19,424 nt of DNA from SXMI01 sp964391365 (GTDB lineage: Bacteria; Actinomycetota; Acidimicrobiia; Acidimicrobiales; Microtrichaceae). The notes under the pieces were generated by a model. That model was not told where the DNA came from. It saw nothing but the letters and a program-made list of their open reading frames with translations, and ran no database searches. The stretch lies in assembly GCA_964391365.1 (NCBI GenBank), contig CAYMKW010000046.1, forward strand, positions 1 to 19,424, in the 5' to 3' direction. Both the position numbers and the translations under genes were made by a program. This document shows positions 14,882-19,424 of this stretch, piece after piece. Each line of letters begins with the position of its first letter. The stretch's first letter is position 1.

Positions 14882-15802
14882 TCAGCCGAATCGGCCGGTG
14901 ATGTACTGCTCGGTCCGCTCGTCAGCCGGGTTCGAGAACACCTTCTCGGTCGTGTCGTACTCGACCAGCAGACCGGTTCGACGGTCACTGTCGGAGTCGA
15001 CCTCGGTGGCGAAGAACGCCGTGCGGTCGCTCACGCGGGCCGCCTGCTGCATGTTGTGTGTGACGATCACGATCGTGTAATCGGTCTTGATCTCACGCAT
15101 CAGGTCCTCGATCCGGGCCGTGGCGATGGGGTCGAGCGCCGAGCAGGGCTCGTCCATCAGCAGCACCTCGGGCTCGACGGCGATGGCCCGGGCGATGCAG
15201 AGCCGCTGCTGCTGACCACCGGACATGCCCATGGCCGACTCCTTGAGCCGGTCCTTGACCTCGTCCCACAGTGCCGCCTTGGTCAGCGACCGCTCGACCG
15301 TGTCGTCGAGGTCCGACTTCTTCTTGGTCCCGCCGATCCGCGGCCCGTAGGCGACGTTGTCGTAGATCGACTTGGGGAACGGGTTGGGCTTCTGGAACAC
15401 CATGCCGATCCGTCGGCGAACCTCGACCGGGTTCACCTTGGGGTCGTACAGGTTCACACCGTGGTAGTCGATCGACCCCTCCACCGTGGCTCCCGGGATG
15501 AGGTCGTTCATGCGGTTGAAGCACCGGATCACGGTGGACTTCCCGCAGCCGGACGGTCCGATGAACGCCGTGATCTCGCTCCGGGCGATGTCCAGATCGA
15601 CCCCGCGGACCGCCCGGAAACCCGAGTAGAGCACCGACAGTCCGTCTGTCCGGAAGACCGTGTAGCGGTCCCTCGGCACCTCCGCTGACGAGTGGCCGAC
15701 GTCCAGGTGCACGGAGCTGGCGTCGTCCCGCGGATCGCTCGGATCACCGCGGGTCACGGCGGTGGCGTCCAACTGGTCCTCCAGGATCGAATCGTCGTTC
15801 AC
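14882..15802 (-). CDS. pstB: Phosphate ABC transporter ATPase PstB
   Basis: A 306-residue ATPase for phosphate import, acting on the inner face with PstA/PstC. Walker A is GPSGCGKST (82-90). The PstB-specific FQKPNPFPKSIYDNVAYGPR, signature MSGGQQQRLCIARAIAVEP, Walker B VLLMDEPCSALDPIAT and H-loop VTHNMQQAARVSD follow. It ends with the family tail TEQYITGRFG. There is an N-terminal extension of about 40 polar, acidic residues before the usual beginning (FRTDGLSVLYSGFRAVRGVDLDI). The GTG at 15800-15802 overlaps the pstA stop by 4 bases. A later start within the extension cannot be excluded. Confidence 0.93.
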   Translation of the reverse strand: MNDDSILEDQLDATAVTRGDPSDPRDDASSVHLDVGHSSAEVPRDRYTVFRTDGLSVLYSGFRAVRGVDLDIARSEITAFIGPSGCGKSTVIRCFNRMNDLIPGATVEGSIDYHGVNLYDPKVNPVEVRRRIGMVFQKPNPFPKSIYDNVAYGPRIGGTKKKSDLDDTVERSLTKAALWDEVKDRLKESAMGMSGGQQQRLCIARAIAVEPEVLLMDEPCSALDPIATARIEDLMREIKTDYTIVIVTHNMQQAARVSDRTAFFATEVDSDSDRRTGLLVEYDTTEKVFSNPADERTEQYITGRFG

Positions 15803-16746
15803 GACCGCCTCTTCTCGAAGTGGTTCCGGGCAAGGATTGCAGCCGAGTTGGCGACCAACAACACGACCAACAGGACGAGCGCCGAAGCCGACGCCAGTGA
15901 CAACCACTGTTCGGCCGGTCGCTTGGTCGCCACGTACACCAGCATGGGAAGGGCGGTGTAGTTGCTCTGGAGCTGCGACATGATGCTCCCGCCCGAGGTC
16001 GTGAGCAGGCCGGTGGCGGTGCCGATGATCAGCAGCGGGGCCGCTTCACCAAGCGCCCGGGCGAAGCTCAGCACGGTCCCGGTGAGGATCCCCGGCGCGG
16101 CGTACGGCAGCACCTGGGTCCGGATGACCTCCCACTGGGTCGCACCCAGGCCGAACCCGGCTTCCCGCAGTGGTTGCGGTACCGCCCGGATCGCCTCGGC
16201 CGCCGTGATCACGACGACGGGCAGGACGAGGATGGCCATGGTCAACCCGGCGCTCATGAGGGACGACCCGCCCGTGAGATCCCCGAGCAACCCCTTGAAG
16301 ACGAACAGCCCGAGCAGCCCGTAGACGACTGCGGGAACGCCGGCGAGGTTTCGCACGAGCACGTTGACCGAGCGTGAGAAGAGGTTGTCCGAGGCGTACT
16401 CCTCCAGATACACCGCAGCGGCGACACCGAGCGGGAAGGAGATGATCGCAACGAACACGAGGATCCCGATTGACCCACGGATCCCTTGGGACACACCGAA
16501 GCGTGCCGGACTGCCCGACAGCTTCCCGCTGAGGAAGTCGCCGATCGATCGTTCCTGGAAGACCGGGAGCGCGCCGTCGACCACGGAGTAGAGCAGCCAG
16601 ACGAGCACGGCGAGCGCCAGGAACAGCGCCAGGAGCAGTGCCGCCTGGAAGGCCAACCCCTTGCCGTCGACCGACCTGCCGGAAGCGATGCTCGCAGCGA
16701 CCTCGGCGTCGATCGCCTCGTCGGGCGGGGTCAGCAGGGTGCTCAC
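15799..16746 (-). CDS. pstA: Phosphate ABC transporter permease PstA
   Basis: A 315-residue inner-membrane permease. Six or so membrane helices are visible, starting at about 35-57 (AFQAALLLALFLALAVLVWLLY). The family core includes GIRGSIGILVFVAIISFPLGVAAAVYLEEYA, then NLAGVPAVVYGLLGLFVF, and the ATPase-contact loop EAGFGLGATQWEVIRTQVLPYAAPGILTGTVLSFARALGEAAPLLIIG. The first 30 residues are a cytoplasmic extension. The GTG start is 1 base after the pstC stop, with AGGAG about 8 bases upstream. Confidence 0.93.
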   Translation of the reverse strand: MSTLLTPPDEAIDAEVAASIASGRSVDGKGLAFQAALLLALFLALAVLVWLLYSVVDGALPVFQERSIGDFLSGKLSGSPARFGVSQGIRGSIGILVFVAIISFPLGVAAAVYLEEYASDNLFSRSVNVLVRNLAGVPAVVYGLLGLFVFKGLLGDLTGGSSLMSAGLTMAILVLPVVVITAAEAIRAVPQPLREAGFGLGATQWEVIRTQVLPYAAPGILTGTVLSFARALGEAAPLLIIGTATGLLTTSGGSIMSQLQSNYTALPMLVYVATKRPAEQWLSLASASALVLLVVLLVANSAAILARNHFEKRRS

Positions 16747-16747
16747 G

Positions 16748-17686
16748 TCAGTACTCCTGCCGGAACCGCCGGACGAACCGGTCGGCCACGAGGTTCAGGG
16801 CGAAGGTCATGAGGAACAGGAGGAACCCCACCAGGTAGAGGCTCTGGACCGCATTGCCGACACCGGTCACCTGATCCGATCCGCTCGCAAGATTCGCCAT
16901 GGCGGCGGTCATCGTCAGGCCGGAGTCCGCAGGGTTCGGTTGGAAGGCCGACCCGCCGGCCGCCCCCCCGGCGAGCGTCACGACGAGCGTCTCGCCGATG
17001 GCACGGGACACCGCAACGATGAACGCCGCGACGATGCCCGAGAGCGCCGCGGGCAGGACAACCCGGACCGTCGTGGTCATCTTCCTGGCGCCCAGGCCCA
17101 CGCTCGCCTCACGGAGGCTGTCGGGAACCGACGAGAGGGCGTCCTCGGAGATGGAGGCGACCAGCGGGATGATGAGCACACCCACACCGACTCCTGCGGC
17201 GAGCAGGCTGCCCCGCTCGGCCGAGGTGAAGATCCGCTGGACCAGTTCCGGACTGATGAAGTTCAGGGTGAAGAACCCGATGATGACCGACGGGATGCCG
17301 GCCAGGATCTCGAGCGCGGGCTTCAGCACCTTGCGCACACCCGGGCGGGCGTACTCCGACAGGTAGACGGCCGTCGCCAGACCGATCGGACCGGCCACGC
17401 AGATGGCGATGGCCGTGATCCACAACGTCCCCACGAAGATCGTGGGGAGCCCGAACTTGCCCTCCCGCGGGAACCACCCGTCGGCGAACAGCGACGACAA
17501 CTCCACGTCGGTCAGGAAGGCGACCGCCTCCACGGCGACCGTGGCCACGATCGCGAACGTGATGACGATGGCGCTGGACGCTGCGAGCAGGAAGATCCAA
17601 CGCATTCGCCGTTCGGTCGCCCGACGGCGTCGATCGCCGGCCAGGTCGGCCAACGTCACCGGGGGAGGTGATTCGGTCAGGGTCAT
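16748..17686 (-). CDS. pstC: Phosphate ABC transporter permease PstC
   Basis: A 312-residue permease partner of PstA. The first 28 residues are a basic cytoplasmic segment, then helices begin (WIFLLAASSAIVITFAIVATVAVEAVAFL). Family landmarks are FGLPTIFVGTLWITAIAICVAGPIGLATAVYLSEYA, ILAGIPSVIIGFF and the coupling loop EASVGLGARKMTTTVRVVLPAALSGIVAAFIVAVSRAIGETLVV. The ATG at 17684-17686 has only a weak GAGG well upstream. It is the first gene after the pstS-pstC hairpin, so its mRNA level may be lower than that of pstS. Confidence 0.93.
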   Translation of the reverse strand: MTLTESPPPVTLADLAGDRRRRATERRMRWIFLLAASSAIVITFAIVATVAVEAVAFLTDVELSSLFADGWFPREGKFGLPTIFVGTLWITAIAICVAGPIGLATAVYLSEYARPGVRKVLKPALEILAGIPSVIIGFFTLNFISPELVQRIFTSAERGSLLAAGVGVGVLIIPLVASISEDALSSVPDSLREASVGLGARKMTTTVRVVLPAALSGIVAAFIVAVSRAIGETLVVTLAGGAAGGSAFQPNPADSGLTMTAAMANLASGSDQVTGVGNAVQSLYLVGFLLFLMTFALNLVADRFVRRFRQEY

Positions 17687-17708
17687 TCGGAGATCAGCCT
17701 CGCGCGTC

Positions 17709-17751
17709 GGCGGGGTGCCGGGTGACTCGATCGGACACCCGGCACCCCGCC
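17709..17751 (-). promoter_or_regulatory. Perfect 16-bp hairpin between pstS and pstC (attenuator or mRNA stabiliser)
   Basis: GGCGGGGTGCCGGGTG (17709-17724) pairs without mismatch to CACCCGGCACCCCGCC (17736-17751) across 11 bases. It occupies about half of the 90-base gap between the pstS stop and the pstC start and is the strongest inverted repeat I found in the window. No T-run follows on the minus strand, so partial termination or protection of the pstS 3' end from nucleases are the two natural explanations. Confidence 0.75.
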
Positions 17752-17776
17752 CTCAACGCTCCTGGTGACCGGAACG

Positions 17777-18814
17777 TCAGCCGGCGGCCGTCGTGGTGGT
17801 CTCGGCGGCGGATCCGCCGTCGACGGCAGCGGTCCAGGCGGCCTGGGACGCCTCGAGCTGGTCGGCGGGCAGCGCCACGTAGCCCGCCTCGGTCGAGAAC
17901 TGCTCGGCGTTGTCGAGGTAGTAGGTGACGAATGCCTGGAGCGCCGGCGACGACGAGGCCTTGGCCGTGTTCACGTAGATGTAGAGGGTCCGGCTCAGCG
18001 GGTAGGTGCCGTCGGCCACCGTCTCCGCCGTCGGCGACACACAGCCCTCACCGGCATCGATGGCGATCGCGCCGACGTCGGACTGCTCGGCGAAGGCGAA
18101 GCCGACCCACCCGAAGGACGTCGGCGAGCTCTGGATGCCACGGATGATCTCGTTGTCGTCGGCCAGACCGCCGAACGTCCGGGTCGCCTTGGGCGGATCC
18201 TCACCCAGTCGCTCCTCGGTGATGCCCTCGAGCGCCAGTTCCACGAACGAGTCGTAGGTGCCGGACTCCTGTCCGGGGGCGAAGATCTTCAGCTCGGCAT
18301 CCGGGAGCGGCGTCGTCGCACCGAACTGGGCCGCATCGCTCCACTTGGCGACGCTGTCCGACTCGGGTCCGACCAGGCCGTAGAGATCCTCGAGCTTGAG
18401 GCAGGCCACCGCCGTGTTCTCGGCGTTGGTGACGACGGTCAGCGCGTCCGATGCGACGGCGAGTTCGACGTACTCGACGCCGGCGTCCTTGCACAGCTGC
18501 ACCTCCTCGTCCTTGATCTTCCGGGAGGCGTCCGCGATGTCGGCTTCGCCGGCGCAGAACTTCTTGAACCCGTCACCGGTGCCCGGGCCCTCGACGGTGA
18601 TGTCGACGCCCGGGTTGTCGGCGTTGAACGACTCGCCGGCCAGCGCTGTGATGGGCTCGACGGTCGACGAACCGGTGGCGAAGATCGCCCCGGTCAGGTC
18701 GGCGTCAGCGGATCCTGAACCGCTGCCGGATTCCGAATCGCCGCCGCAGGCGACGGCGACCAACGAGAGAGCGGCGGTCGCCACCACGGCGGCGACCAGA
18801 CGGGAACGGTGCAT
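17777..18814 (-). CDS. pstS: Phosphate-binding lipoprotein PstS
   Basis: The 345-residue extracytoplasmic receptor gives the Pst importer its high affinity. The signal is MHRSRLVAAVVATAALSLVAVACGG with Cys23 as the probable lipidation site, followed by a Ser/Gly/Asp linker. Phosphate-contact motifs are present: ATGSSTVEPIT (binding loop), ADASRKIKDEE, and QESGTYDSFVELAL. The C-terminal tail is Thr/Ala-rich. I use ATG 18812-18814, with GAGGAG about 8 bases upstream, because it immediately precedes a complete lipoprotein signal; an open frame to 18862 would add a charged stretch before it. It is first in the operon and separated from pstC by the strong hairpin. Confidence 0.93.
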   Translation of the reverse strand: MHRSRLVAAVVATAALSLVAVACGGDSESGSGSGSADADLTGAIFATGSSTVEPITALAGESFNADNPGVDITVEGPGTGDGFKKFCAGEADIADASRKIKDEEVQLCKDAGVEYVELAVASDALTVVTNAENTAVACLKLEDLYGLVGPESDSVAKWSDAAQFGATTPLPDAELKIFAPGQESGTYDSFVELALEGITEERLGEDPPKATRTFGGLADDNEIIRGIQSSPTSFGWVGFAFAEQSDVGAIAIDAGEGCVSPTAETVADGTYPLSRTLYIYVNTAKASSSPALQAFVTYYLDNAEQFSTEAGYVALPADQLEASQAAWTAAVDGGSAAETTTTAAG

Positions 18815-18847
18815 GCGGAGACTCCTCGGGGTGAATGCTGCGGATTC

Positions 18848-18871
18848 GTCGGTCCGGACCACCGGTCCGAC
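18848..18871 (-). promoter_or_regulatory. Hairpin at the predicted 5' end of pstS mRNA
   Basis: On the transcript strand GTCGG and CCGAC, then CCGG and CCGG, pair around TGGT with a single A-A mismatch. The structure would start within one or two bases of the predicted transcript start, so it could shield the 5' end from decay. An alternative 5-bp fold (GGACC/GGTCC) competes. Confidence 0.4.
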
Positions 18872-18878
18872 GGCGCCG

Positions 18879-18884
18879 AACCTA
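18879..18884 (-). promoter_or_regulatory. -10 element (TAGGTT) of the pst operon
   Basis: TAGGTT fits TANNNT and predicts a start near 18872, with a leader of about 58 bases to the pstS ATG. The -35 zone lacks a TTGACA match, as expected for a promoter that needs an activator, and the candidate PHO box lies just upstream. Confidence 0.5.
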
Positions 18885-18911
18885 AGGAAGACGACCGAAC
18901 CCCAGCCATCC

Positions 18912-18933
18912 GCAAGGTGTCGCGGAGGTGAAC
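18912..18933 (-). promoter_or_regulatory. Candidate PHO box (RegX3/PhoP operator) upstream of pstS
   Basis: Two adjacent 11-base units, GTTCACCTCCG and CGACACCTTGC, share CACCT at the same place. The first unit begins with GTTCACC, the consensus I recall for actinobacterial PHO boxes. The pair lies about 40 to 62 bases upstream of the predicted transcript start, where an OmpR-family activator would contact RNA polymerase. The second unit is a weak match. Confidence 0.6.
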
Positions 18934-18984
18934 TGTCCCCGAAGTCTCGGTGGACGACCCCGAAACCGAGCGGGAATTCGCTGC

Positions 18985-19424
18985 TCAGGAGTCGTCCAGA
19001 GCGCCCGAGGTGACCAGAAGGTGAACGAGTTCGAGGTCGTCCTCATAGCTCAGCGGCGACTCCTCCGAACGGAGGTCATCGAGCGACACCCACCTGACGC
19101 GGTCCACCTCGCCGTCCGAGCCCGCACCGGTCGCCCGGGCATCACCGTCGACCGTCATGGCCCACCACCGAACCCGCTTCGACCTGCACCGACCCTTGCG
19201 GTCGGTCACCTCGTACTCCTGGCCGCGGCCGAGCTCCGGCCCGAGCCGACAGCGGAGGCCGGTCTCCTCGGCCACCTCACGCAGCGCCGTGTCCCGGTCC
19301 CGTTCGTCGCCGTCCCGCTTGCCCTTCGGGAAGCTCCAGTCGTCGTAGCGCGGCCGGTGGACCACCAGGCCCTCGACCTGACCTCGGCGACGCCGCCACA
19401 CCAGCCCTCCGGCGGCCTGCACGA
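18985..19424 (-). CDS. Nudix hydrolase, MutT1-like (5' end at or beyond the window edge)
   Basis: The visible 145 residues contain a perfect Nudix box: GKRDGDERDRDTALREVAEETGL fits G-x5-E-x7-REUxEExGU and includes the Mg-binding Glu residues. The lead-in VVHRPRYDDWSFPKGK closely matches the N-terminal domain of mycobacterial MutT1 as I remember it, an enzyme for 8-oxo-dGTP or diadenosine polyphosphates. Here the C-terminal histidine-phosphatase domain of MutT1 is absent; the protein ends soon after the Nudix fold (SGALDDS). A GTG at 19420-19422 could be the true start, but the gene may begin upstream outside the window. The substrate is not certain. Its stop is about 50 bases upstream of the PHO box. 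Confidence 0.85.
   Translation of the reverse strand, partial: VQAAGGLVWRRRRGQVEGLVVHRPRYDDWSFPKGKRDGDERDRDTALREVAEETGLRCRLGPELGRGQEYEVTDRKGRCRSKRVRWWAMTVDGDARATGAGSDGEVDRVRWVSLDDLRSEESPLSYEDDLELVHLLVTSGALDDS

Noticed and set aside
14866..14988. Longer PhoU beginning inside pstB
   Set aside because: The extra 41 residues are the pstB 3' end read in another frame; the TTG at 14865 has a Shine-Dalgarno and fits the family's length.
16661..17671. 336-residue plus-strand open frame opposite pstC
   Set aside because: Arg/Gly/Asp-rich antisense product, while the minus strand encodes canonical PstC.
18815..18862. N-terminal extension of PstS
   Set aside because: It would place 16 mostly polar or charged residues before an otherwise complete lipoprotein signal, and the ATG at 18814 has its own Shine-Dalgarno.

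Overview
The window is high-GC, densely coded DNA with many GTG and TTG starts, short gaps and frequent 4-base stop/start overlaps. This points to an actinobacterium. A SenX3/RegX3-type two-component pair, a MutT1-like Nudix enzyme (HRPRYDDWSFPKGK), a DUF2342 protein, a WRHPSE-motif membrane protein and leaderless GTG starts all fit. My best guess is an Acidimicrobiia (Ilumatobacter-like) chromosome, but this rests on recollection of protein families, not on a search. I see no rRNA, tRNA, CRISPR array, insertion sequence or phage gene, and no gene-free stretch longer than about 170 bases.

Layout. (1) 1-1212: a truncated minus-strand gene for a small protein with an Ala/Pro-rich tail, divergent from a HEAT-repeat protein; the two appear to share a 40-base promoter region. 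(2) 1243-6076, minus strand: a complete branched-chain amino acid (or related amide) ABC importer in the order livG-livF-livH-livM-livK. Its leader carries a TAGGAT -10 box and a 12-bp perfect palindrome at the predicted transcription start. (3) 6166-7999, minus strand: moaE, a 92-residue single-pass membrane protein and mreB, joined by 1-base stop/start overlaps. (4) 8087-10476, plus strand: a membrane-anchored trypsin-like domain whose catalytic triad looks lost, then a DUF2342 zincin-like protein with an altered HExxH; three 27-bp hairpin-forming tandem repeats lie between them. (5) 10549-11997, minus strand: an MFS permease. (6) 12057-18814, minus strand: a phosphate operon pstS-pstC-pstA-pstB-phoU-senX3-regX3. 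(7) 18985-19424, minus strand: a Nudix hydrolase cut by the window edge.

How it works together. The seven-gene phosphate block contains the high-affinity importer (PstSCAB), the brake (PhoU), the sensor kinase and the DNA-binding regulator. A candidate PHO box, two 11-base repeat units with a shared CACCT core, sits about 40 bases upstream of the predicted pstS transcription start. The regulator at the end of the operon could therefore activate its own synthesis. A perfect 16-bp hairpin between pstS and pstC is well placed to make PstS more abundant than the membrane components.

A recurring pattern: four free-standing or operon-first genes (moaE, the pseudo-protease, the DUF2342 gene and the MFS gene) start with GTG exactly 6 or 7 bases after a TANNNT hexamer, with no Shine-Dalgarno. 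Genes inside operons use overlaps or Shine-Dalgarno sites. I found no clear new defence or mobile system. The most unusual items are the degenerate protease-like proteins at 8087-10476 with the hairpin repeats between them, and the regulatory structures around liv and pst.
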